This document shows, one piece after another, positions 1-6,593 of a stretch of DNA of 33,026 bases; positions within the stretch are counted from its first letter, which is position 1; every line of letters starts with the position of its first letter. This DNA comes from Treponema sp. (GTDB taxonomy: Bacteria > Spirochaetota > Spirochaetia > Treponematales > Treponemataceae): NCBI GenBank assembly GCA_014803985.1, contig JAAVAO010000005.1, positions 1 through 33,026 on the forward strand. Direction: 5' to 3'. The notes beneath the pieces are model-generated. The model saw nothing but the letters and a program-made list of their open reading frames with translations, was not told where the DNA came from and did not search any database. The translations under genes were made by a program, and so were the position numbers.

Positions 1-159
1 AACCCCGAAAAGGTCGCAGGGCAAGCCCTGCTTACCGAGTTTTGCGTTGCAAAACTCGCCAGTGAATTGTTTTCACGAATTTTTACTTGCTTGCAAGCAG
101 GCAAAGCCTAAAACATGAGCCAAGCGAACGCAAGCAACAAGCCGCCCAAATTCTCACGC
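1..159. repeat. Intergenic repeat block downstream of hisS
   Basis: This gene-free stretch carries modules seen elsewhere in the window. Positions 16-31 form a perfect 7-bp hairpin (GCAGGGC, 2-nt loop, GCCCTGC). Positions 36-58 form a perfect 10-bp hairpin (CGAGTTTTGC, GTT loop, GCAAAACTCG). The first hairpin plus CTTACCGAGTTT recurs near 26911 and, degenerate, near 4285. Positions 117-147 (GAGC..AAGCGAACG..AAGCAACAAGCCGCC) recur at 32157-32186 and inverted at 23328-23361. The hairpins sit after the hisS stop and could end that transcript, but I see no clear U-tract. Confidence 0.6.
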
Positions 160-1473
160 TCAACCGCACTGTTTTTCCGCTAAAATTAGTTTAGCACAAG
201 AAGCAATGGAAAGGGATTCTGTTGCTTCCCGGTTTTTAAGGTTCTTTAAAGTGAGAGTGCCATTTTCCACGTCCTTATCATCGCACAATATCCCCCAGGG
301 AACGCTTTTTGCAGTCGTAAGAGCATACTGCTGCGCCATTTTTTTTGCAGACGGAAACACTTCAACATTCACACCCATTGAACGCAGGGCAAACGCAACC
401 TTTTGATAATAAAGCATATTAGATTCATTTTGACAATAAATTTCAGCGTCAAGATAACTTCCCTTCGCATGCAACGATCCACGCTGCTCCAATGCGGCAA
501 CAAGACGATCAAGACCAATGCTCATTCCAACACCAGGAACTTTTTCCTTCATATAAAGACCCGCAAGGTTATCATAGCGACCGCCTGAACAAACAGAGCC
601 AATAGAAGGAACGTCGTTCAAAAATGTTTCATAGACAATTCCAGTGTAATAATCAAGACCTCGCGTGATGCTCGGATCAAGCACATAGTTTTTTTCAATA
701 CCAACCGCCTTCAGCATTTCGTAAATTTCCCTCAAACGATCAGAGTCGCTATCTCTTCCCCCTGCAAAAGACTCTATTTTTTCAAGAACCTCTAGAAAGT
801 CGCCCTTTTGAGTGACATAGTCCAGGATTTTCGCTGCATTTTCTTCAGTTGTATATTGGCAAAGCTCAGCCTTTACATTTTCAGTTCCGATTTTTGCAAT
901 TTTATCAACGACACGTAAAATATCCTCTGATTTTTCCAAAAGATTCAAAAGAGTCAAAAATCGATTGAATATCCCTCGATGATTCACATGGATTGTAATG
1001 TCGTCAACATCTATTGCGGAAAACGCAGCCTTCATCACGCATAAAATCTCAAAGTCACTTGAAGCGGCATCCGAACCAACAATATCAACATCACACTGAA
1101 CAAACTCTCGATAGCGTCCTGCTTGAGGTTTTTCACCGCGCCACACCTTTGCAATATGATAGCGTTTGAACGGAAAATACAGTTCTCCCTTATGCTCTGC
1201 GGTAAAACGCGCAAAAGGCACTGTCAAATCAAAACGCATAGCAACATCACGCCCTCCGTTATCAGTAAAGCGGAAAACTTGCTTTTCAGTTTCACCGTTG
1301 CTTTTTCGCAAAAGAATTTCCGTATATTCAAGGACGGGCGTATCAATCGGAACAAAACCGAACGAACGGTACACATTTGTAATTTTTTCAATCAGCTCAT
1401 TTCGTGCAATCTCGTTTTGAGGTAAAAAATCGCGAAATCCTTTTAAAACTCTCGGTTGAATCATCTCACTCAT
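160..1473 (-). CDS. hisS: Histidyl-tRNA synthetase
   Basis: Class II aminoacyl-tRNA synthetase that charges tRNA-His with histidine in the cytoplasm. The 437-aa length is normal for bacterial HisRS. Visible landmarks are an N-terminal class II core starting PRVLKGFRDFLP, the FDLTVPFARF segment (about 81-90), motif 2 around 113-133 (RGEKPQAGRYREF), the histidine-specific LDYYTGIVYE (273-282), motif 3 GVGMSIGLDRL (314-324), and a C-terminal anticodon-binding domain (about 345-437). It diverges from coaX across 124 bp. No Shine-Dalgarno precedes the ATG. A TATTAT hexamer ends exactly 6 nt upstream, which predicts a leaderless mRNA and supports the first Met over Met4. Confidence 0.97.
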   Translation of the reverse strand: MSEMIQPRVLKGFRDFLPQNEIARNELIEKITNVYRSFGFVPIDTPVLEYTEILLRKSNGETEKQVFRFTDNGGRDVAMRFDLTVPFARFTAEHKGELYFPFKRYHIAKVWRGEKPQAGRYREFVQCDVDIVGSDAASSDFEILCVMKAAFSAIDVDDITIHVNHRGIFNRFLTLLNLLEKSEDILRVVDKIAKIGTENVKAELCQYTTEENAAKILDYVTQKGDFLEVLEKIESFAGGRDSDSDRLREIYEMLKAVGIEKNYVLDPSITRGLDYYTGIVYETFLNDVPSIGSVCSGGRYDNLAGLYMKEKVPGVGMSIGLDRLVAALEQRGSLHAKGSYLDAEIYCQNESNMLYYQKVAFALRSMGVNVEVFPSAKKMAQQYALTTAKSVPWGILCDDKDVENGTLTLKNLKNREATESLSIASCAKLILAEKQCG

Positions 1474-1479
1474 AAGGGT

Positions 1480-1485
1480 ATAATA
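1480..1485 (-). promoter_or_regulatory. -10 hexamer of hisS, leaderless geometry
   Basis: On the minus strand TATTAT is followed by accctt and then the hisS ATG, so transcription should begin at or next to the start codon. The -35 candidate 17 bp upstream (TAGATT) is weak. A 7-bp hairpin (CTGAAGT / ACTTCAG, 1520-1539) lies further upstream in the divergent spacer. Confidence 0.5.
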
Positions 1486-1564
1486 TACTAAAAATTAAAT
1501 TTAATCTAGAGAACCTCTACTGAAGTTACAGGACTTCAGCACGAGAAATGAAAGCGCAGGAAAT

Positions 1565-1573
1565 TGCTAAAAT
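1565..1573 (+). promoter_or_regulatory. Candidate extended -10 promoter of coaX
   Basis: TGCTAAAAT matches the extended -10 form TGnTATAAT with one change. It would start transcription near 1580, giving a leader of about 18 nt that contains the GGGGG ribosome-binding site before the coaX ATG at 1598. No good -35 is visible. Confidence 0.4.
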
Positions 1574-1597
1574 AACGCTTTCTCACTGGGGGCACTT

Positions 1598-2392
1598 ATG
1601 ATACTCGCATTTGACATAGGAAACACAAATATAAAAATTTCACTTTTTGAAAATGGAAACAGCATTCTTCAATGGAGAATCAGCACGGACGCAAAGCGCA
1701 CAGGGGATGAGTACTTTTCAATTTTAAGACCACTTTTTCGAGATGCAAATGTAAATCCGGCAAAAATCACCGATGCCATTTTAAGTTCTGTTGTACCACA
1801 GTTAATCGGACCGTTTGTCTTGGTGACCCAGCATTTTACAGGGAAAAAGCCACTGGTGATTGCCCCTGAAATTTATGAAAAACTGCCTCTCACAATACCT
1901 GAAAGCGCGATTTATGAAATCGGAACGGATTTGCTTTGTGATGCCCTTGCCGCATGGGAAACATATCATCAAGCATCAATTGTAGTTGACTTTGGAACAG
2001 CCCTTTCATTCACCGCCATTGACCAAAACGCACATATTGCAGGAGTTGCCATTGCGCCAGGACTTGGAACTGCGTTAAAGGCCCTTTTTAATAATACGGC
2101 GCAACTTCCATCCGTACCCCTAGAAGTGCCGCCCTCAACACTCGGAAAAAACACCACGTGGTCCATTCAAGCAGGAATAGTTTTAGGCTACAAAGGGCTT
2201 GTTGAATCTATGATTGAACAGATGAAGAGCGATTTACATACAGAATACAAAAGCGATATTTCAAAAATCAAAGTGATTGCAACAGGCGGCCTAAACAGCA
2301 TGCTAAAACCTATTACAAATCACTTTGACGAAGTTGATAAAGACCTAACGATCAAAGGAATGATAAAAGCCCTTGAATATGCAAGAAAGTAA
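1598..2392 (+). CDS. coaX: Type III pantothenate kinase
   Basis: Catalyses the first step of coenzyme A synthesis, phosphorylation of pantothenate, using an ASKHA-fold kinase of the CoaX family. The 264-aa length is typical. The phosphate-1 motif DIGNTNIKISLFENG is at residues 6-20, VVDFGTALSFTAID at 129-142, the glycine-rich GVAIAPGLGTALKALF at 149-164, and an ATGGL segment at 228-232. The segment usually written GxDR reads GTDLLCDALAA here (109-119), so the Arg is Leu. Translation starts at ATG behind a GGGGG ribosome-binding site. The gene runs convergently into the acetyltransferase with 18 bp between stops. Confidence 0.95.
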   Translation: MILAFDIGNTNIKISLFENGNSILQWRISTDAKRTGDEYFSILRPLFRDANVNPAKITDAILSSVVPQLIGPFVLVTQHFTGKKPLVIAPEIYEKLPLTIPESAIYEIGTDLLCDALAAWETYHQASIVVDFGTALSFTAIDQNAHIAGVAIAPGLGTALKALFNNTAQLPSVPLEVPPSTLGKNTTWSIQAGIVLGYKGLVESMIEQMKSDLHTEYKSDISKIKVIATGGLNSMLKPITNHFDEVDKDLTIKGMIKALEYARK

Positions 2393-2410
2393 AAACACTC
2401 TACATGCCTG

Positions 2411-2974
2411 TTATTTCTTGCATTTTTCCCAATAGTCAAGATATTTATCATAACTACCAACAAGAAATTCATCACTCTTTGCATAATGCAATTGTTTTAA
2501 CGCCTCTATGCGTTCGGCAGAAGATGGGAATCCTTTTGTTGCAAGCTTATCACAGTAAAACAAATCAAAAAAATCTTTTTCAATCAACTGCATAACTTCC
2601 ACAATACAATCCCGTTTTTCATAATCGCTGCGCAAATCAAGCCGTATTAAGCCAGTATTATTAAAATAATCTTCAGCCTCCCTATGAAAGGCTTCTATCG
2701 TGCCGACAACTGCATTTTTCTTTTTATCCACCACACTCCATCGAACAAAATAGCCGTTTGCATAAGAATCCTCCCAAAAATCTATAGCCTGTTGAACGCG
2801 CTCTTTTGTGGCATAGTAAAAGTCATCACCATGACAATTATCGGAATTGAAAAATGGCACGGCGTTTTTATCGCTGTATATCGCCAATAAATCGTTTAAA
2901 TCGTTTTTGTCCAACTTGCGAATCAAATAATTTTCGCCCTCAAAAGACGGACACTCTTCATACACATTTTTCAT
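2411..2974 (-). CDS. GNAT family N-acetyltransferase (RimJ/RimL type)
   Basis: A 187-aa protein of the GNAT fold, in the group that acetylates protein N-termini or small molecules with acetyl-CoA. The start LIRKLDKNDLNDLLAIYSD is the usual first strand and helix, NAVVGTIEAFHRE (about 86-98) the central strands, and the tail (KDFFDLFYCDKLATKGF ... ERIEALKQLHY) the helix that closes these enzymes. The substrate cannot be told from sequence. A GGGGG ribosome-binding site precedes the ATG by several bases, and a promoter lies about 40 bp upstream. It is a single gene, convergent with coaX. Confidence 0.75.
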   Translation of the reverse strand: MKNVYEECPSFEGENYLIRKLDKNDLNDLLAIYSDKNAVPFFNSDNCHGDDFYYATKERVQQAIDFWEDSYANGYFVRWSVVDKKKNAVVGTIEAFHREAEDYFNNTGLIRLDLRSDYEKRDCIVEVMQLIEKDFFDLFYCDKLATKGFPSSAERIEALKQLHYAKSDEFLVGSYDKYLDYWEKCKK

Positions 2975-3013
2975 ACTGTACCCCCTGAGAAAGAAACAAC
3001 TCCCACAAACACT

Positions 3014-3041
3014 ATTATAGCATATAGAAAAAAAAATACAA
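3014..3041 (-). promoter_or_regulatory. Candidate promoter of the GNAT gene
   Basis: On the minus strand TTGTAT (3041-3036) and a perfect TATAAT (3019-3014) are separated by 16 bp. Predicted initiation near 3007 gives a leader of about 33 nt that includes the GGGGG ribosome-binding site. The spacer is T-rich. Confidence 0.55.
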
Positions 3042-3299
3042 GTTCTTTATTCGTTTTCACAACAAATAAAGATAAATTACGGAGAGGAAACTACAGGGCA
3101 GAAAGTACATTAGGGCGCATTTTTTCGCAACTCTTCGGCTTGTGTAAAAACCAACTATTGCAAAGTAGCAAAACTGGCTAAACAGGGTAAAGCCCTGCTC
3201 TCTCTCATATTCTTCCTCCAACATTGAGAGTGCCCCTCGGCGACATTACAATCCAGCAGTCAGTTTTGTACACGAGCTTATATTGCAAACAAGGAAACT
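3042..3299. repeat. Intergenic DNA with repeat fragments
   Basis: There is no supportable gene between the GNAT promoter and the end of the Rpn-type gene. Positions 3168-3200 (GTAGCAAAACTGG ... CAGGGTAAAGCCCTGC) belong to the same dispersed family as copies at 4283-4347, 25361-25392 and 25459-25495. A second fragment (CAGTTTTGTACAC, about 3262-3274) is the inverse of TGTACAAAACT near 25462. Confidence 0.45.
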
Positions 3300-4154
3300 T
3301 TACAAAAGTCCTTTCATTTGTTGCTCTGAAATGCCAGTGTACTTTGTAATCAGGTCAGAGGAAAGCCCGTCCCTCAGCATATTTCGCGCAGTTTCAATCT
3401 TTCCCTCTGTTATTCCTTTAGTTCTCCCTTCTGCCATTCCCTTTGCTCTCCCTCGTTTCTCGCCAATTGCAATTCCTTCATCACGCCCATCGTCATGCCG
3501 CTCTTTTAACATCATCTCCAGTGTCATATATGGCTGCCTCCATTTTTGATTTCCATGTCGCAACTCATTCAGTATAACATTCAACCTGTCTGTAAGTTTT
3601 GAGGCGGATCTCCCGCTGGAGAAGAACTCCAAAAGCCTTCTCCTCTCCTCATCGGGAACCATCTCGTACCTCTTGAAATTATAGAACACTTTCAGCGTTT
3701 TGTCATTCAGTTTTATCTCCGGATTCTCCCTGCAAGTGTTCTCAAACGTGTAGACTGGCAGATTTCTTCCGAACAGGTCGAACGGGCATAGAAACAGCGT
3801 GTAGTTTTCTTTGAGTTTAGAGTAGCCCATCCCCCTGTTTAGAAAGTCAACATCCGCCACGGACTGGTAATACCGTGCGCGCATAGGCAGATCACCCCTG
3901 TTGGTCATCTGTAATTCCACATCGAAGACCTGCGTTGAATTTGACACATACACGTCAAAGCGCACTCCCTTCGCCAGCGCGTCAACCTCCACGGTCCTCT
4001 CGTCCTGCACACACTCAATGCGGCTGATTTTTATGCCGAGTAACGTTTCAATCACGCCCCTGCACGCATCGAGGTCGCTCGTCATCACCTTGTTGAACAT
4101 GAATGGGTGCGTAATTGGAACTTTCTCCCACGGAATGATTTTTTCTTCTGTCAT
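3300..4154 (-). CDS. Rpn-family PD-(D/E)XK nuclease (transposase-like)
   Basis: A 284-aa member of the Rpn / PDDEXK_2 family, which includes RpnA-type recombination-promoting nucleases. The opening PWEKVPITHPFMFNKVM is typical. The catalytic core reads RFDVYV (Asp67) then VFDVELQ (Asp78, Glu80, Gln82), the D...ExQ pattern. The C-terminus carries the family's charged Gly-rich repeats (GRDEGIAIGEKRG, then KGMAEG, KGITEG) followed by a helical tail. The start is secure: AGGAGG lies just before the ATG. The first half is GC-rich compared with its neighbours (about 63% by hand count over 3961-4020), which suggests recent transfer. Dispersed repeat fragments lie on both sides. It could act in mobility or phage defence. 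Confidence 0.85.
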   Translation of the reverse strand: MTEEKIIPWEKVPITHPFMFNKVMTSDLDACRGVIETLLGIKISRIECVQDERTVEVDALAKGVRFDVYVSNSTQVFDVELQMTNRGDLPMRARYYQSVADVDFLNRGMGYSKLKENYTLFLCPFDLFGRNLPVYTFENTCRENPEIKLNDKTLKVFYNFKRYEMVPDEERRRLLEFFSSGRSASKLTDRLNVILNELRHGNQKWRQPYMTLEMMLKERHDDGRDEGIAIGEKRGRAKGMAEGRTKGITEGKIETARNMLRDGLSSDLITKYTGISEQQMKGLL

Positions 4155-4434
4155 TTTTTCCTCCTGCTTATATATAGTGCGGGAGGAGTGGAAATCGGCA
4201 CTGTTTTTTGAAAAAATTTAATTTTTTTTGAGAGCAAGAAGAAATTGCTGTAAATGTTTGCATTATACTATGATGGGAGAACGGTCGCAGGGCAACCCCT
4301 GCTTACCGAGTTTTACGTAAAACTGAGCATTGTGAGGTAGCAAAACCAGAAGCAGAAGTCAAGATATAAACATTAGATTATCATATTCCAAATATTTACG
4401 AAAATTATTTTGCAGGATAAAAAACAAACTATAG
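4155..4434. repeat. Intergenic repeat between Rpn gene and XRE operator
   Basis: There is no gene here. Positions 4283-4347 hold a dispersed repeat copy (GGTCGCAGGGCAACCCCTGC, then TTACCGAG). It contains a perfect 16-bp palindrome, AGTTTTACGTAAAACT (4309-4324), followed by GAGCATTGTGAGGTAGCAAAACC. This last block is found inverted near 26663-26686. A perfect TATAAT on the minus strand (4262-4267) could drive the Rpn gene, but I cannot find a -35. Confidence 0.5.
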
Positions 4435-4489
4435 TATTCCCGAGCGGTAATAAAAATGACTAAAAACATTGATATTCCCGAACGGTAAT
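4435..4489 (+). promoter_or_regulatory. Two operator half-palindromes upstream of XRE gene
   Basis: TATTCCCGAGCGGTAAT (4435-4451) and TATTCCCGAACGGTAAT (4473-4489) are identical at 16 of 17 positions and start 38 bp apart. Each is an imperfect palindrome (ATTcCCG, 2 nt, CGGtAAT). The second copy fills the spacer between the -35 and -10 of the XRE promoter, so a bound repressor would block polymerase. This is the expected layout for autoregulation by a HipB-type protein. Confidence 0.75.
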
Positions 4490-4497
4490 GCTATACT
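4469..4497 (+). promoter_or_regulatory. Leaderless promoter of the XRE gene
   Basis: TTGATA (4469-4474), a 17-bp spacer and TATACT (4492-4497) form a near-consensus promoter. Only gttgct separates the -10 from the ATG at 4504, so the predicted transcript begins at the start codon. No Shine-Dalgarno is present. Confidence 0.7.
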
Positions 4498-4503
4498 GTT
4501 GCT

Positions 4504-4728
4504 ATGGAGATCCTATTACATTCATCGAAAGATATTTCCACGGTTGTGAAAGAACGGCGAAAGGCACTTGGCTACACTCAGGCGGAAGTCGCCTCTTTTT
4601 GCAATGTGGGGCTTCGATTTCTTTCTGAACTTGAAAACGGCAAGGAGACATTGCAATTGGGAAAAGTCTTGAAAGTTGTAAATATTTTGGGGATTGATTT
4701 AATTGCAAAACAGAGAGGGGTACAATGA
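4504..4728 (+). CDS. XRE/HipB-like helix-turn-helix repressor
   Basis: A 74-aa single-domain DNA-binding protein. The helix-turn-helix spans about residues 13-67: ERRKALGYTQAEVASFCNV (helices 1-2), then LRFLSELENGKETLQLGKVLKVV (recognition helix and after). The length and form match HipB-type antitoxin repressors. Two near-palindromic sites overlap its promoter, so it probably represses itself. Its TGA overlaps an ATG (ATGA at 4725-4728) that has a good GAGAGGGG ribosome-binding site, the usual coupling to a toxin gene, but that downstream frame stops after 22 codons. It may be an orphaned antitoxin. Confidence 0.85.
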   Translation: MEILLHSSKDISTVVKERRKALGYTQAEVASFCNVGLRFLSELENGKETLQLGKVLKVVNILGIDLIAKQRGVQ

Positions 4729-4793
4729 CTTTAGTCAATAAAAATTTGTTTTTAGAGACCGTTGGCATTTTGGAAATATATGTTATAATATAG
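4725..4793 (+). pseudogene. 22-codon stump of a gene coupled to XRE (hipA-like position)
   Basis: An ATG overlaps the XRE stop as ATGA and is preceded by AGAGAGGGGTACA, a strong ribosome-binding site. The frame encodes MTLVNKNLFLETVGILEIYV and two Ile, then stops 2 bp before the MNT start. In related loci an XRE gene is followed in this way by a hipA-type toxin gene. I infer that this is the remaining 5' end of such a gene, cut off where the MNT/HEPN pair now begins. The peptide is too short to assign by homology, and it could be only a chance frame. Confidence 0.35.
4762..4789 (+). promoter_or_regulatory. Leaderless extended -10 promoter of the MNT gene
   Basis: TTGGCA (4762-4767), 16 bp, and TGTTATAAT (4781-4789, a perfect extended -10) are followed by only atagtc before the ATG at 4796. 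The transcript should start at the start codon. The gene therefore has its own promoter inside the stump of the previous gene. Confidence 0.75.
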
Positions 4794-4795
4794 TC

Positions 4796-5068
4796 ATGGA
4801 TACAGCCAAACTTGCCTTAGCAACAAGAATCCTCAAAAATGCAGGCTGCTCCGAAGTGTATCTTTTCGGTTCGCAGGCAACTGGCAGGGCAAATGAAAAT
4901 TCAGATGTGGATTTAGGCATTCGGAGTTTTGGAAACGCTTCTTTTTTCGGGCTTCATTATGACCTGGAGCGGGCACTAGAAATGAAGGTCGATATGGTTG
5001 ACTTTGATTTTCAAAAGGATTTTTTTTTGCTTCTACAAAATACTGGGAAGCTGAAGAAAATTGGATGA
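4796..5068 (+). CDS. MNT-type minimal nucleotidyltransferase (MntA-like antitoxin)
   Basis: A 90-aa minimal nucleotidyltransferase of the kind that pairs with HEPN toxins. In the studied MntA/HepT pairs the enzyme adds AMP to a tyrosine of the toxin's RX4HXY motif. The catalytic signature GSX10DXD is complete: Gly25-Ser26, then Asp37 and Asp39 (SDVDLGI), with candidate third acids in VDMVDFD (65-71). It has family-normal length and ends GKLKKIG. The partner gene begins at an overlapping TTG, but that gene is broken, so this enzyme has probably lost its target here. Confidence 0.85.
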   Translation: MDTAKLALATRILKNAGCSEVYLFGSQATGRANENSDVDLGIRSFGNASFFGLHYDLERALEMKVDMVDFDFQKDFFLLLQNTGKLKKIG

Positions 5069-5516
5069 GGTTATAAAGGCGAAGATCAAGTTTGAAATAT
5101 CAAAGATTAACAGTCTTGTCGCAAAATCATCCGTTCTGCTAGCAAAATGCAAAACAGAAGACCAGATTTCGTGGAACTGAATGCTATCGGCTCAATACTT
5201 CATTCATACTATTGTGGAATTGAAAGCATCTTCAATCTGATTTACAAGTCCACTTATGGAAAGACTCTTTCGGGGAATGCATGGCATAGCGAATTATTTA
5301 CTGATATGTTTGCAAAAACCGAAAAGCATGAGCCCGTTCTTCCGCAGGAACTTTTTCAACCTCTTAAGGAATATTTGGGCTTTCGTCATGTTTTTCGATA
5401 TTCATACGGATATGAGTTGGATTGGCAACGTTTAAAACCGCTTTCTTCTGTCCCTAGAACTCGCAAGTGCCATTTGGGAAGGATTTTTAGCAAGGTGGGA
5501 TTCAATACACAAATAG
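5061..5516 (+). pseudogene. HEPN toxin (HepT-like), two frameshifts and mutated motif
   Basis: The partner of the MNT gene. A TTG start overlaps the MNT stop and gives DEVIKAKIKFEISKINSL and onward, ending at SW. A missing G in TCGTGG-AACTG (about 5169-5174) shifts the frame. Homology-like sequence resumes as ELNAIGSILHSYYCGIES and runs to RLKPLSSV. An extra C in GTCCCTAG (about 5450-5455) shifts back to the first frame, ending LELASAIWEGFLARWDSIHK then stop. The family's RX4HXY motif reads R-HVFR-Y-S-Y, so the catalytic His is Tyr (CAT to TAT). Three separate lesions make active toxin unlikely. The indels could be sequencing errors, but the His change would remain. Confidence 0.8.
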
Positions 5517-5553
5517 TGAAAGCGGTAAAAATACCACTTTCACTATTTGTTTT
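5511..5553 (+). terminator. Rho-independent terminator after the HEPN pseudogene
   Basis: AAATAGTGAAAG (5511-5522) pairs perfectly over 12 bp with CTTTCACTATTT (5537-5548), with a possible inner GGTA/TACC extension, followed by GTTTT. The stem includes the HEPN stop codon. The stem itself would also form in minus-strand transcripts coming from hflC. Confidence 0.75.
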
Positions 5554-5592
5554 CAAGAATTTTTTTTCTATTATTTCAATTTTCCTATCTTC

Positions 5593-6591
5593 CTACCTCT
5601 TCCCATCACTTGAGTACAAATAGTCGAAATAATCCATGCTGGTGCTGTAGGTCGCATTATTATTTTTGAGGGTCTTTTTGTAACTTTCCATACTTTTCCA
5701 AAAGGCATAGAACTCTGCGTCCTTGTTATACGCCTCTGCATAAATTCGAGCCGCTTCAGCATCGGCAACGCCCCGTATCTCCTCCGCTCGCTTATACGCT
5801 TCGGAAGAAATCGTCTGTTTTTTATTTTCAAGCTTTCCAAGCCACTCCGCCTTTTTTCCCTCTCCGTTTGAACGATACGCCTGCGCCACTTGATTGCGCT
5901 CCTTTATCATTCTCGAGTAAACAGACTCCGTCAATTCATCAGAATATTTTATTTGACGCGGAAGAATATCCAGCAAGTCGATTCCATACTGGTGCACCAA
6001 CCGGTTTGCATTTTCCGTCATTTGCCGGGACAGCTCCCTTCTCCCCTTTGAAACCGCCTCGCTTTCCGTTGCACCGTTCACCAGCTCTGCAATATCCTTT
6101 GTGTCTTCGTCTTCGGGGGCAGCCTCTTCAAAATCCATTTCGTTTATTATGTTTGAACTGCGCACAATCTCACTCAAACGATTTTGAGTTATAACAGTCC
6201 TCGTTGAAGAGTCCACTATGTCAGAAAGGCGATTATATGCATTGTTCAATGTGGTAAAATTCTGATAAAACTTTACTGGATCCACAATTTTCCACCGTGA
6301 AGTTGTATCAACAATAATAAACTGATTTTCCTTCGTCGGAATGCGCTGGGGGTCTCCGTCAAGAGAAAGTACCAACTTCGGATACACAGTCACTTGATCA
6401 ATGACAGGAATTTTCAAATACAGCCCCGCATCCATGCGAGTTGCGACAATGCTTCCAAATCTTGTAATAACAGCCTGATTCCCCTCTACCAAAATATAAA
6501 ATGGCGAAGCCACCACAAGAACAAACAAAATAATCGCCATCACAACAATAAACGCTATCATTTTTTTCATTGATTTTGAAATCGCAGCCAT
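5593..6591 (-). CDS. hflC: HflC, FtsH protease modulator subunit
   Basis: A membrane-anchored SPFH (band 7) protein that assembles with HflK around FtsH and tunes its proteolysis. The 332 aa show an N-terminal transmembrane segment (about 10-33), then VEGNQAVITRFGSIVATRMDAG opening the SPFH domain, and KIPVIDQVTVYPKLVLSLD. A long coiled coil follows (about 215-300, ending RGVADAEAARIYAEAYNKDAEFYAFWKSM), typical of HflC. It starts 2 bp after the hflK stop, with the ribosome-binding site GAGAGG inside the end of hflK. It is the last gene of the secA run. Confidence 0.9.
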   Translation of the reverse strand: MAAISKSMKKMIAFIVVMAIILFVLVVASPFYILVEGNQAVITRFGSIVATRMDAGLYLKIPVIDQVTVYPKLVLSLDGDPQRIPTKENQFIIVDTTSRWKIVDPVKFYQNFTTLNNAYNRLSDIVDSSTRTVITQNRLSEIVRSSNIINEMDFEEAAPEDEDTKDIAELVNGATESEAVSKGRRELSRQMTENANRLVHQYGIDLLDILPRQIKYSDELTESVYSRMIKERNQVAQAYRSNGEGKKAEWLGKLENKKQTISSEAYKRAEEIRGVADAEAARIYAEAYNKDAEFYAFWKSMESYKKTLKNNNATYSTSMDYFDYLYSSDGKR

Positions 6592-6593
6592 TG

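Noticed and set aside
4435..4489. Paired repeats as a CRISPR or iteron array
   Set aside because: There are only two units 38 bp apart, placed exactly around a promoter, so operators explain them better.
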